A model generated the notes under the pieces. It was not told the origin of the DNA, did no database searches, and worked only from the letters and a program-made list of their open reading frames with translations. Of a DNA stretch of 64,000 nt, positions 35,123 to 44,345 are shown one piece after another. Numbering within the stretch: position 1 is the stretch's first letter; every line of letters begins with the position of its first letter. A program made the translations under genes and the position numbers. Source of the DNA: Vogesella mureinivorans (GTDB lineage: Bacteria; Pseudomonadota; Gammaproteobacteria; Burkholderiales; Chromobacteriaceae); assembly GCF_007644035.1 (NCBI RefSeq), contig NZ_VMTV02000178.1:186001-250000 (forward strand), given 5' to 3'.

Positions 35123-36882
35123 CGGCCGGCCCCCATGCCTGGCGCGCCCATACCCGGTGCGCCCATGCCAGCCGGCGGGCCCATCTCGCCACTACGGCCT
35201 GTACCCTTGCGCGCCGCTTCCTTGTCTTGTGCCTTCTCGCCCACGATCACACGCTCGCCGGGCTTGAGGCCCGCCAACACCTGGTAGCTGACACGGTCGG
35301 TAATGCCCACGGTCACTTGACGCTCCACGATGCTGTTGTCCGGCAGCACCACGCGCACCGTACCTTCGCGCACGCGCTGCTGGCGGCCATTCCCTACCCC
35401 GCTCCACACCGGCAGCTCGCGCGGCTTCACGCGGGCCGTGGTGGCCGCAGGGTTGGCCGCAGCAACGGCTTTGCCGGTGCCGGCTGCGTCGCCACGCTTG
35501 GCCGGTGGCTCGTTACCCGCTGCGCGCGGGCCTGCCGGCGGCATGCCGCCCTCGCCCTGCGCCTGGCGCTGTTCGGCGCGGCGGGCTCGCCAGGCTTCGC
35601 GCTGCTCGGGTGTCATGCTTTCAAACTGTTTGCGGCGCGCTTCGCGCTCGGCATCGGACAGCGGCGCACCGCCAAAGCCGGCCGGGCGCTCACCCGCAGG
35701 TGGCATGCCGGCAGCGGCCATCTCTGGCTTGGCACTGTTTTGACGGTTGGCCGCAACTGGGGCTTTGGCTTCCTGGCCTTGCGGCGCAGCGGTGGCGCGT
35801 GGCGGCTGGCCTTTGCCAGCACTGGCCTCGCCACGCGGCGGTGCGCCAGCCGGGCCGGATGCCTCGCTGTCACCACGGCGGCTACCCGGCGCCATGCGCG
35901 CCAGCTTGACCGCACCAGCAGGTACCACCAGGGTGTCGTGCGCCTCGGCTGCCACAAAGAACACCTGCGCGGTCATCTGTGGCAGCAGGTTGCGCTGCTG
36001 GTTTTTTACGTCGAACAGCGCGTTGTACAGCACCACGTTGTTGTTTACCGTGGGGGTGGGTTCTACCTTGCGCAGCTCGCCCTGATAGCGGCGGTTGCGG
36101 CTACCCAGCGTGGTGAAGTAAAGCGGCATGCCGGGGCGCAGGCGTGTTACGTCGGCTTCGGACACCTGGGTTTGCACTGTCATGGTGGACAGGTCGGCAA
36201 TGCGCAGCAGCGTGGGCGACGACTGGCTGGCGTTGATGGTTTGACCCTGCTTGAGCGAGATGGACACCACCACGCCGTCCATCGGCGCCAGAATCTGCGC
36301 GTACTTGAGGCTGGTTTCGTCTACGCGCAGGGTGGATTCGGCCTGCTCGATCTGGGCTTTTACCGACGCCAGCTGCGCCAGGGCGCTACGCACGCTGGCC
36401 TGGGCTTGCTGCAGGCTGTCTTCGCTGGTGGCGCTGTCGCGCGCCAGGTTTTGCTGGCGCTGCAGCTGCTGTTCGGCCAGCTTCAGGTCAGACTCGCGCG
36501 CTTGCTGTGTGGCTTGCAGGTTTTTCAGGGCGGCGCGGCGGGCGTCTACCGTGGCGCTGTACACGGTAGAGTCGATTTCGGCCAGCAGGTCGCCTTTTTT
36601 CACCACCGAGCCCACCTCGGCATAGATCTTTTCCAGCTGCCCGGACACCTGGGCCCCCACGTCTACGTAGTCGCTGGGCTGCAGGCTGCCGGTGGCGGTG
36701 ACCAGGTCTTCGATATCACCTTGCTGTACGGTGGCGGTCAGGTAGCGCGCCAGGGCGTCTTCCTGGGCGTGGTAATGCTGCCAGCCATACCAGCCGGCAG
36801 CCGCCAGCGCAGCAACAATGCCGCCAGCCAGCGCCATGCGCTTGCCGGTGCGGCGACGGGGGGTAGAAGGAGTCGGGTTCAT
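35119..36882 (-). CDS. macA: MacA-type periplasmic adaptor with a large Ala/Pro/Gly/Gln-rich insertion
   Basis: 587 residues against about 370 for E. coli MacA. Order: cytoplasmic RRRTGKR start, membrane helix (14-32), lipoyl half ([22 protein letters not shown]), long coiled-coil hairpin, second lipoyl half ([20 protein letters not shown]), beta-barrel. At about 330-480 there is an insertion of some 150 residues, low in complexity, containing a charged helix ([19 protein letters not shown]). The membrane-proximal domain then resumes ([16 protein letters not shown]) and the protein ends in MGAPGM repeats. It links MacB to the outer-membrane duct. Starts six bases after the PepSY gene. Confidence 0.9.
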   Translation of the reverse strand: MNPTPSTPRRRTGKRMALAGGIVAALAAAGWYGWQHYHAQEDALARYLTATVQQGDIEDLVTATGSLQPSDYVDVGAQVSGQLEKIYAEVGSVVKKGDLLAEIDSTVYSATVDARRAALKNLQATQQARESDLKLAEQQLQRQQNLARDSATSEDSLQQAQASVRSALAQLASVKAQIEQAESTLRVDETSLKYAQILAPMDGVVVSISLKQGQTINASQSSPTLLRIADLSTMTVQTQVSEADVTRLRPGMPLYFTTLGSRNRRYQGELRKVEPTPTVNNNVVLYNALFDVKNQQRNLLPQMTAQVFFVAAEAHDTLVVPAGAVKLARMAPGSRRGDSEASGPAGAPPRGEASAGKGQPPRATAAPQGQEAKAPVAANRQNSAKPEMAAAGMPPAGERPAGFGGAPLSDAEREARRKQFESMTPEQREAWRARRAEQRQAQGEGGMPPAGPRAAGNEPPAKRGDAAGTGKAVAAANPAATTARVKPRELPVWSGVGNGRQQRVREGTVRVVLPDNSIVERQVTVGITDRVSYQVLAGLKPGERVIVGEKAQDKEAARKGTGRSGEMGPPAGMGAPGMGAPGMGAGR

Positions 36883-36888
36883 GTGGGC

Positions 36889-37545
36889 TTAGTGAATAGT
36901 CAGTAGGGCAATCAGGGCGGGCAGCAGCAGCCCCAGGCCGAATAGCGGCCAGGTGGACGGGCGGTTACCGGCGTGTTTTTGCAGGATCAGCAGGCCGGTG
37001 ACGCAAAACACCACACTGCCGATAGCGATCAGGTCGATATACCAGCGCCAGGTATCGCCAGTATGTCGACCTTTATGCAGATCGTTGAAATAGGCCAGCC
37101 AGCCGCGGTCGGTGACTTCGTGCTCTACCAGCTTGTCGGCCAGGCTAATGCGCAGCCAGGCGTCGCCACCGGGGCGCGGCATGGGCAGGTACACCTCGTC
37201 GGCAGACCATTCCGGCACGGCGTCGGCCACATGGCACTGGCACACGCCGGCCAGCCAGGCCAGGGTGTCGTGTGGCAGCGTAGGCGGCGGTGCCTCGCTT
37301 TCGGCCAGCAGCTGCAGGCGGTCCAGCTGGGCAGCGGGTAGCGGGTACTGTTTGCTGGTGATGGCCGGTTTGGCCTCGATCTGGCTGGCGTGGTTCAGCG
37401 TAAAACCGGTAATGGCAAACAGCAGCATGCCGCCCAGGCAGATAGCCGAGCTGATCCAGTGCCATTGCAACAGAGTACGCAGCGCCAGGCCGCCAGCCGG
37501 GTTGGCCGCAGGGCGGGCGCGGCGCGAAAAGAGTAGAAAAGCCAT
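36889..37545 (-). CDS. PepSY-associated membrane protein
   Basis: 218 residues. Helix 1 at about 29-53 contains QWHWISSAICLGGMLLFAIT and GFTLNHA; a periplasmic PepSY-like domain follows, then LHKGRHTGDTWRWYIDLIAI with helix 2 and a final C-terminal helix. The repeated membrane-border histidines are those expected to bind haem in PepSY-TM ferric reductases. A CQCH motif (about 98-101) lies in the periplasmic part. First gene of the PepSY-macA-macB-channel run. I infer an electron-transfer or iron-reduction role similar to FpvG of Pseudomonas; this is not proven by sequence alone. No clear Shine-Dalgarno is seen. Confidence 0.83.
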   Translation of the reverse strand: MAFLLFSRRARPAANPAGGLALRTLLQWHWISSAICLGGMLLFAITGFTLNHASQIEAKPAITSKQYPLPAAQLDRLQLLAESEAPPPTLPHDTLAWLAGVCQCHVADAVPEWSADEVYLPMPRPGGDAWLRISLADKLVEHEVTDRGWLAYFNDLHKGRHTGDTWRWYIDLIAIGSVVFCVTGLLILQKHAGNRPSTWPLFGLGLLLPALIALLTIH

Positions 37546-37750
37546 GTGCGGGTTCGGTTTCTGATGTCAAAAAAAGAACTGACTGGCTTGCCGCAGGGCG
37601 CGGCTGGCTTGTACAGCGAGGGGCGATGTTAGATATAACAGGAATGATTTGCAATAACCGGCATGCGCTTTTTGCGGCCTGCTTCACAATCCTTAATGAA
37701 AAGCCGCACAGCGTTTACATTCCAGCCAAGCCTGGTCGGCAGCCCGGCCG

Positions 37751-38500
37751 CTAGCCGGGCAAACGCAAGGTAGCCTGCAGGGGCAAATGGTCTGACAGCG
37801 CAGACCACGGCAGGCCACGGCACACCGCCGCCTGCTGTACTTCCAGCCCGCGCACGTAGATGCGGTCCAGCGGCAGCAGGGGCAGGCGGGCCGGAAAACT
37901 GCGGCCATGGTGGCCGTGCAGCCTGGCGTGCGCCTCGTACAGGCCGGCTTCCTGCCACAGATGGCGGTCGGCCTCGCGGCGCCAGTCGTTGAAGTCGCCG
38001 GCCAGGATCAGCGGCATGGCCGGCGGGACGTGCCGCGCCAGATAGTCCAGCAATACGCGGTACTGGCGGCGGCGGTCGTGTGCCAGCAGATTGAAGTGGC
38101 CGCACAGGCAGGCCACCGGTGTGGGCCAGCCCACCGGCTGGATGATGGTATGCAGCAGGCCACGCTGCTCCAGCCGGCTTACCGTCAGGTCGTGGTTGGC
38201 CGCCAGCTGCTGCGCAAAGCGCGACAGCACCGCATTGCCATGGTGGCCATGGTCGTAGCGCGCATTCATGCCATAGCAGGCGTCATACCCTAGCGCCTGC
38301 GCCAGATAGCTGTGCTGCGGCCAACCTTCCTGCCCCGCCGCCCGCCCGTCGTGCCGGCCTTGCACCTCTTGCAAGAACAGCACGTCGGCTCCTTGCTGCC
38401 GTAGCGCTGCCGCCATCTGTGGCAGATGCACGCGCCCGCCCAGCGGAGCCATGCCCTTGTGCAAGTTGTAGGTCAGAACCGAAATATGATTTACATACAT
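37751..38500 (-). CDS. Endonuclease/exonuclease/phosphatase (EEP) family protein
   Basis: 249 residues from ATG 38500 (a GTG nine bases earlier is also possible). The metal-dependent phosphoesterase fold is shown by LTYNLHKG (Asn), FLQEVQG (metal Glu), CGHFNLLAHDRRRQ, LILAGDFNDW (catalytic Asp/Asn), LDRIYVRG and the final SDHLPL (Asp-His pair). The family cleaves phosphodiester or phosphomonoester bonds in DNA, lipids or inositol phosphates; HFNLL and the short length fit the YbhP-like branch. Monocistronic, no signal peptide. Substrate unknown. Confidence 0.87.
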   Translation of the reverse strand: MYVNHISVLTYNLHKGMAPLGGRVHLPQMAAALRQQGADVLFLQEVQGRHDGRAAGQEGWPQHSYLAQALGYDACYGMNARYDHGHHGNAVLSRFAQQLAANHDLTVSRLEQRGLLHTIIQPVGWPTPVACLCGHFNLLAHDRRRQYRVLLDYLARHVPPAMPLILAGDFNDWRREADRHLWQEAGLYEAHARLHGHHGRSFPARLPLLPLDRIYVRGLEVQQAAVCRGLPWSALSDHLPLQATLRLPG

Positions 38501-38650
38501 ATCAAACACTTAGCCATTATTCACCGCCCAAAACACAACAAAAGAATGCACAACGCAGGCATTAAAAATCAATGAGTTAAAACGTAATTCTGACAAAGCA
38601 GCCCCTTATCAGGCTACTCGATCAAGGACGATAGCAACCAGCCACAACGC
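38501..38650. other. AT-rich intergenic stretch before the EEP gene
   Basis: No coding potential seen. Probably carries the EEP promoter (minus strand); no convincing box pair or operator was recognised. Confidence 0.3.
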
Positions 38651-38685
38651 AAAAAAAGCCCCCACGCCGAAGCGTAGGGGCTTTT
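38651..38685 (-). terminator. Bidirectional terminator after the small secreted protein
   Basis: A 10-bp stem with one mismatch (AGCCCCTACGC / GCGTGGGGGCT, TTCG loop) flanked by seven A on one side and four T on the other. It is about 30 bases past the stop at 38717. Confidence 0.85.
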
Positions 38686-38716
38686 CTCATCTTGTAACCT
38701 TGGCCGCACACTCGCC

Positions 38717-39211
38717 CTAGCCGCCCGCCAGGCGGGGCTGCATGTCCAGATACAGCAGGTAGTACAGCGTGACCACGCCATCGATACCCAACACGTCTTC
38801 CTGCGTCATGCCCTGGGCTTGCTCGCGGCTTACGCGCTCGCACCAGCCGGGCGACAGCAGCCAGCCACGCGCCTGGGCCAGCTGGCTGGCCGGGCGCTGC
38901 TGTGCGGCCAACTCTTGCTGCAGCAGGTAGCCGGACAGCAGGCAGAACTGACGCTCGGATGGCTGAGCTTCCAGCTGCGCGCGCGTCATACCGGCAAAAG
39001 CCGCCACACGCGGCACCATCTGTTTGTGCTGCAGGGCTTGCTGCAAGCGCTTTTGCTGCTGCGGGGAAAAGTCCGGGGCAGACAGAAAATCGATCAAGGC
39101 GTCGGATGGCTCGGCCACAGCGGCAGAGGCCTGCGGTGCAGGCTGAGCGAAAGCGCATGGGCCAACCGCAAACAAGGCACACAATGCGGCGGCCAGAAAA
39201 GATTTATGCAT
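38717..39211 (-). CDS. Small secreted protein of unknown function
   Basis: 164 residues from ATG 39211. I do not recognise the family. A signal peptide (AAALCALFAVGPCAFA|QP) is followed by a helical, Gln/Leu-rich protein with SPQQQKRLQQALQHKQ, MTRAQLEAQPSERQFCLLSG and a C-terminal VVTLYYLLYLDMQ. Two cysteines (in QFCLL and GWCERV) could form one disulphide in the periplasm. It is divergent from the SRAP gene and has its own terminator. Confidence 0.7.
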   Translation of the reverse strand: MHKSFLAAALCALFAVGPCAFAQPAPQASAAVAEPSDALIDFLSAPDFSPQQQKRLQQALQHKQMVPRVAAFAGMTRAQLEAQPSERQFCLLSGYLLQQELAAQQRPASQLAQARGWLLSPGWCERVSREQAQGMTQEDVLGIDGVVTLYYLLYLDMQPRLAGG

Positions 39212-39354
39212 GAAAGAGCCCGATACAGGGTAAAGGCTAGCAGGATGCAGCCATGACAAAGGGCTGACATGATAAGGCAAAATCACCCGGCAAGCATGCC
39301 GGCATCCGCACCCACCTGCAGCCGCCCAGGGCCAGCACTGCTATGATGGTGCCC

Positions 39355-40008
39355 ATGTGTGTGAACTACCTCCCCGCCCACCGCCACCAGCTGGCCGAGC
39401 ATTTTGCTGTCAACCCGCCCGCAGAACACTGGCCGGACGAATGCTGGCAAGACTACGCCGCGCCCATTATTACCACCGCCGCAGACGGCTCGCTGCAGGC
39501 ACTGGCGGCCAACTACGGCTTTGTGCCCCGGCGCCACCTGCCCGGCGGCCTGCGCCTGACGACGCTGAATGCCCGCGCCGAAACGCTGGGCCGGCTAGCC
39601 ACCTACCGCGACGCCTGGCACGGCGGGCAGCGCTGCCTGGTGCCGATGCTGGCTTTTTTCGAACCCTGCTATGAAAGCGGCCGCGCGGTACGGCACCGCA
39701 TCGGCCTGGCTAGCGGCAGCCCGTTTGCCGTAGCCGGCATCTGGCGCAGCTGGGCCGAGCCCGATGGCAGCACCAGCCATGCCTTTAGCCAGATCACCAT
39801 CAACGCGGACACGCACCCCCTGCTGCAGCGCATGCACCGCCCCGGCGAAGAAAAACGCAGCCTGGCGATTGTGCCGCCACCGCACTACCAGCAGTGGCTG
39901 CACGCTGGCACTGCCGCACAAGCGCACACCTTGCTACAGCCCTACCCTGCCAGCCTGCTGCAGCACGGGGCGGCACCACCTGGCCCGGTGACCATGGAGC
40001 TGTTCTAG
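39355..40008 (+). CDS. SRAP/HMCES-family DNA-protein crosslink protein (YedK-like)
   Basis: 217 residues. SRAP proteins crosslink to abasic sites in single-stranded DNA through the N-terminal cysteine. For this reason the start is set at 39355, giving Met-Cys2; two ATG codons 9 and 12 bases upstream would bury the cysteine. Active-site residues are in place: Cys2, Asn72/Arg74 (LNARAET), Glu103 (FFEPCYE), His154 (ADTHPLLQRM). The usual RMPxIL after the histidine reads RMHRPG here, a small deviation. The gene is divergent from the secreted protein and convergent with the kinase gene. Confidence 0.9.
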   Translation: MCVNYLPAHRHQLAEHFAVNPPAEHWPDECWQDYAAPIITTAADGSLQALAANYGFVPRRHLPGGLRLTTLNARAETLGRLATYRDAWHGGQRCLVPMLAFFEPCYESGRAVRHRIGLASGSPFAVAGIWRSWAEPDGSTSHAFSQITINADTHPLLQRMHRPGEEKRSLAIVPPPHYQQWLHAGTAAQAHTLLQPYPASLLQHGAAPPGPVTMELF

Positions 40009-40018
40009 CCCCGCGCCA

Positions 40019-43000
40019 TCAGGCGGCCGGCTGGGTAGCCAGCCAGGCCTTCAGTACCGCCAGGGTTTGCACAAAGCCGGGCCACTCGGTCTGGATGGTG
40101 GGCAGGTCGGCGGCTTTGCCGGCTTTTTCCAGCAGCTCGGCCGCATCGCCCAGCATCATGGCACCCACCATGCGGCTGGCCCCCTTGATGCGGTGGGCGC
40201 TCCACGCCACGCGCTCGGCGTTGTTCTCGCTTACCGCCGCCTGTAGCACGGCCACGTCTTCGTCGTTGGCCAGCAGGAATTCATCCAGAATGGCCCGCTC
40301 CATCATCCAGTCGCCGCTGCTGTACACCTCTAGCACGCTGCGGTCTATCGGCATGGCCATGGCAAAGCTCACCGTATCATCGTGGCCCACGCTGTCTTGC
40401 ACCGCGTCGCCCTGGGGCGGCTTGCGCTGCTCGCTTTCCTTGATGGCTTCGTCGTTGGCCTGGGTGATCCATTTTTCCAGCATGGCCTTAAGCGTGCCCA
40501 GGCTCAGCGGCTTGGTCATGAAATCGTCCATGCCCGCCGCGCTGGTTTTTTCCAGCTCTTCATGCGAGGCATTGGCCGTGCAGGCAATGATGGGGATATG
40601 GCGCGAATCGAACACGATGCCTTCGTAGTAGCGTATGGTGCGTGCCAACTCGTAGCCATCCATTTCCGGCATGTGGCAGTCGGTCAGAATCAGCGAATAC
40701 TCGCCTTTTTGCCATTTATTGACCGCTTCGACACCGTTTTCGGCGGCGTCTACCGGGTAGCCCAGCAGTTCGAACTGCTTCAGTGTCAGCTTGCGGTTGG
40801 TGGGGTTGTCTTCCACAAACAGCACCGGCAGCAGGTTGGCCGCCACTTCTGCTTTGCTTTCCAGCACGTCTTCTGCGGTGATTTCCACCGGCGCGCTGCG
40901 GATATCTGCCAAGTCACCCAGTGGCAGGGTAATGTCCAGCGAGGCCGTGGTACCCACGCCTTCCTGGCTTTCCATGGCTACCTCGCCATCCATCAGCATG
41001 GCCAGGCGGCGGCAGATGGTCAGGCCCAGCCCGGTGCCACCAAAACGGCGTGCGGTGGAGCTTTCGGCCTGGGTGAAAGGCTCGAATAGCCGGCCCAGGT
41101 TCTCGCGCGAGATACCAATACCGGTGTCTTGCACCTCAAAGCGCAGCCTTTGCTCGCCGGGGCGGGTTTCCAGGCTACGCACCCGCAGCGTGACGGCGCC
41201 TTCTGCGGTAAATTTCAGCGCGTTACTGCAGAAGTTCTGCAGGATCTGGCGCAGGCGCAGCGGGTCTACCAGTACGGCGGGGGCCAGCTGCGGGTCGATT
41301 TCCAGGTGGAATTGCAGGTTTTTGCGCGTGGCCATGTCCTCATACAGCTGGTGCACTTTATGCATGATGTCGGCAATGGACGCGGTTTCCGGCGTGATGT
41401 CCAGCTTGCCGGCTTCGATCTTGGAAAAGTCCAGAATGTCGTCGATCAGGCGCAGCAGGGTGCGGGCCGATTCCTGGATGGTTTCTACCGATTCGCGCTG
41501 CTCGGCTTCCAGGCGGGTCAGTGCCAGCAGCTCCAGCATGCCCAGCACACCGTTCATGGGGGTACGGATTTCATGGCTCATGGCGGCCAGGAAGCCGCTC
41601 TTGGCACGGTTGGCTTGCTCGGCCAGGTCGCGCGCCAGCAGCAGGTCGCCTTCCTGCATTTTCAGGCTGGTAATGTCGGCATGGATGCACACCGAGCCGC
41701 CACCCGGCGTGGCGTGGTCGCTGACCTGGAACCAGCGCTCGCCTACCTGCAGCTGGAACGAGGCGCTGCCACTGGCGTGGCGGCGCAGGCGCTCGGCCAC
41801 CCAGCTGGCGTTATCCATGCCGACTTCGGGGTGCTCGCCCTCTTCCAGCGCGGCTTTCACGATGGATTCAAACGTACGGCCGCGCAGCTGTTCGGGGGTA
41901 AAGCCCACGCCCACCAGCTCGGCAAAGCGGCGGTTGCACAATACCAGCTTGTCGTGCACGTCAAAAAAGGCAAAGGCTTCCTCCAGTGTTTCAATGGCCA
42001 CTACCAGCTGGCTGCGTGCTTCGGCGGCCTCGTCGCGCGCATGCAGCAGGCCTTCTTCGGCGGCGCGGCGGTCGGACACGTCCATACAGGCCAGAATCAT
42101 GTCGTGCTCGGCCATGCCGGGGAACAGCAGCTGGCCGGTGAACATGACCCATACCGGCTGCCCCCCTACCCGTACGCATTCTATTTCGGTACTGAGCTGG
42201 TGATCGTGCTGGCGGGCGTGTTCCAGCTGGGCGAACAGGGCGTGCCATTCTTGCTCGGTGGCCAGCACTTCTTGCAGGTTCAGGCCCTGCAGGCCATCCT
42301 GCCCGGCACCGAACAGGGTTTCGGCGGTACGGTTGGCGCGCACAATGGCGTAATCGCGGTTCAGCCGCAGCAGGCCCACGGGCGAGGCGCTATAGATGGC
42401 CTCTTCTTGCTGCAGCACTTCGCGCAGGTGGCGTTCTGAGTTACGCCGGCGGTCTTCTTCGGCATAAAAGCTGACAATGCTGCCGCAGGTACCCAGCATG
42501 GGCTGCAGCGCCTGGTATTGCTCGTCGCTCAGGTGGCAGTCTTGCAGGCCCGCCACCATCACGGTACGCGCGTCTACCTCTACCGGCAGATACACCCAGT
42601 CTTCCTCGCGCACGATGCGCTGCTGCGCCCCCAGCTGCAGCGCCTGTACGTGCGGCTTGCGACGGAAGTCTTCTACCCAGTCCGGCAGGTTGGCCGCACC
42701 GATGCTGGCCTGCACATGAAACGACGAGTTTTTATCGCGCCCGGTTTCCAGCGCCAGAATCAGGCCGGCGTCCAGCCCGAAGTAGTCCAGCAGGATGCGC
42801 AGTATTTCGTGATACACCGCATGGCGCGGGCTACGGGCAAACAGCAGGCCTTCTACGCGGTGAATGCCGGACAACAGCTGCAGGCTCTTGGCCAGCGATT
42901 TTTCCGCTACGCGCCGCTCTTGCTCGTTACGCACGATCAGCAGGTAGTGGTCGCGCCCGCGCGTTTTCTCGTTAAGTACACTGATCGACACGCCTGCATA

Positions 43001-44320
43001 AAAAATATTGCCATCGGCGTGCATGCCGCGCCCGGGTAGCGACTGGTCCAGGCCATCGCTGTTTTCCATCCAGTCGCTGTCTTGCGAGTCGATGATCAGC
43101 AGCTCGCCAATCGGCACATTGCACAGGTGCTCCTTGCTGCGGCCAAACATGCGCTCGGCGCCCTGGTTGGCCACCACCACTTTGCGCTCGTCGTCTACGG
43201 TGAGAATGGCATCGGCAGCGGCATCCAGCAGGTGCTGCAGGCGCTGCAGCGGGTACAGGATGTGCGTGCGCAAGCGGCGCAGCAGATAGATGTACAGGCA
43301 CATCACCAGCAGGGTAAACAGGATGTTCAGCGCCAGGCCGGTAATATAGCCATCCAGATAGCTGTTGACGCTATCCCGGGTATGCCGTGTCAGCGCCAGG
43401 AAAAAATCGTCCAGCTGCTGGCTTAGCGCAGCCCATGCCTGGGTATGGCTGCCTTTACCCGCCAGTATCTGGCTACGCCCTTCCAGCTGCTGCAGCTGCT
43501 GGTCGGTTTGCCGGTTCAGGGTAAGGATGGCGCCATTGAGATTGCGCAGGCGGTCTTGCAGCTCTGGTTGATCCAGAAAACGCATGCTGTCGCGCAAGCG
43601 GTCCACAATCAGCAGCGCGCGCTCGCGGTTGCGGGTGAGCTGGTACTCGTCAGAGGAGTTTAATTTGCGCTTGAACTCGGCACGCAGATTAAGCGCATGG
43701 GCTTCGTCGTTCAGCACCTGGCTCAGGCTCCAGATGTCAAACTTCACCTCGGCCATACGGTTCAGCTTGGGGTCGGCCTCGTCGCCCAGGTCGTAGGTGT
43801 CCTGGCGCAGGGCTTTGTCTATGGAGCCAAACACCGACGCCATGGAAAGCCGCCAGCCAAAACTGGCGTTTTCTTCTATCTGGTAGGGCTGGCGCTGCAG
43901 GATTTTGTCGATATCCACGCGCCGGCCAAGCAAATGCTGATGCTTGGCCACGATTTCGGCATGCAGGTCTGCATTGTGGTTATCCGGGCGTGGCATGGAT
44001 AGCGCGCGGGACAAAGCCTGGTCTGCCTGCTGGCGTAGCGGCAGCAGTGCGGCCCGGCTAGCGGGGCTTGGCGGGTTGGCCGCCGACAGCAGGGCCAGGG
44101 TGTGGTCGTTTTCCCGGCTAAAAGCCTGGGCCGCCAGAAACAGCTGCTGGCTGGCCTGGTTCAGCGCTTCGTGCTCGGTGGCACGCTTGTAGCCCTGATA
44201 GCCCGAGTGGATCAGCAGGGCCGAGGCCACCAGCTGGATAGCCCCCAGCAACAGCACGATAAACAAGGCCGCGCGGCCAATGTCGGAGGTTTGCCCGGCA
44301 GTACGCGATGTGTGTTTCAT
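40019..44320 (-). CDS. Hybrid sensor histidine kinase (2TM-PAS-GAF-PAS-PAS-HisKA-HATPase-REC-Hpt)
   Basis: 1,433 residues from ATG 44320 (GGAGG four bases upstream). Membrane helices at about 17-38 and 323-345 bound a large helical sensor domain. Then a PAS domain (360-470), a GAF-like domain (480-620), two more PAS domains (632-747, 767-883), HisKA with His916 (AMSHEIRTPMNG), ATPase (NFCSNALKF, DTGIGI, GGTGLGL), receiver with Asp1214 (LTDCHMPEMDG) and a C-terminal Hpt with His1376 (AHRIKGASR). This is a complete phosphorelay (His-Asp-His) in one protein, like ArcB or BarA. It lies 25 bases behind a response-regulator gene that could be its output. The signal is unknown. Confidence 0.93.
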   Translation of the reverse strand: MKHTSRTAGQTSDIGRAALFIVLLLGAIQLVASALLIHSGYQGYKRATEHEALNQASQQLFLAAQAFSRENDHTLALLSAANPPSPASRAALLPLRQQADQALSRALSMPRPDNHNADLHAEIVAKHQHLLGRRVDIDKILQRQPYQIEENASFGWRLSMASVFGSIDKALRQDTYDLGDEADPKLNRMAEVKFDIWSLSQVLNDEAHALNLRAEFKRKLNSSDEYQLTRNRERALLIVDRLRDSMRFLDQPELQDRLRNLNGAILTLNRQTDQQLQQLEGRSQILAGKGSHTQAWAALSQQLDDFFLALTRHTRDSVNSYLDGYITGLALNILFTLLVMCLYIYLLRRLRTHILYPLQRLQHLLDAAADAILTVDDERKVVVANQGAERMFGRSKEHLCNVPIGELLIIDSQDSDWMENSDGLDQSLPGRGMHADGNIFYAGVSISVLNEKTRGRDHYLLIVRNEQERRVAEKSLAKSLQLLSGIHRVEGLLFARSPRHAVYHEILRILLDYFGLDAGLILALETGRDKNSSFHVQASIGAANLPDWVEDFRRKPHVQALQLGAQQRIVREEDWVYLPVEVDARTVMVAGLQDCHLSDEQYQALQPMLGTCGSIVSFYAEEDRRRNSERHLREVLQQEEAIYSASPVGLLRLNRDYAIVRANRTAETLFGAGQDGLQGLNLQEVLATEQEWHALFAQLEHARQHDHQLSTEIECVRVGGQPVWVMFTGQLLFPGMAEHDMILACMDVSDRRAAEEGLLHARDEAAEARSQLVVAIETLEEAFAFFDVHDKLVLCNRRFAELVGVGFTPEQLRGRTFESIVKAALEEGEHPEVGMDNASWVAERLRRHASGSASFQLQVGERWFQVSDHATPGGGSVCIHADITSLKMQEGDLLLARDLAEQANRAKSGFLAAMSHEIRTPMNGVLGMLELLALTRLEAEQRESVETIQESARTLLRLIDDILDFSKIEAGKLDITPETASIADIMHKVHQLYEDMATRKNLQFHLEIDPQLAPAVLVDPLRLRQILQNFCSNALKFTAEGAVTLRVRSLETRPGEQRLRFEVQDTGIGISRENLGRLFEPFTQAESSTARRFGGTGLGLTICRRLAMLMDGEVAMESQEGVGTTASLDITLPLGDLADIRSAPVEITAEDVLESKAEVAANLLPVLFVEDNPTNRKLTLKQFELLGYPVDAAENGVEAVNKWQKGEYSLILTDCHMPEMDGYELARTIRYYEGIVFDSRHIPIIACTANASHEELEKTSAAGMDDFMTKPLSLGTLKAMLEKWITQANDEAIKESEQRKPPQGDAVQDSVGHDDTVSFAMAMPIDRSVLEVYSSGDWMMERAILDEFLLANDEDVAVLQAAVSENNAERVAWSAHRIKGASRMVGAMMLGDAAELLEKAGKAADLPTIQTEWPGFVQTLAVLKAWLATQPAA

Positions 44321-44345
44321 ACGTCCTCCGCCTGCAGTGTAGGGC

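Noticed and set aside
37620-37670. Possible Fur box upstream of the PepSY gene (TGCAAATCATTCCTG)
   Set aside because: Only about 8 of 14 matches to the 7-1-7 consensus; not better than chance in an AT-rich stretch.
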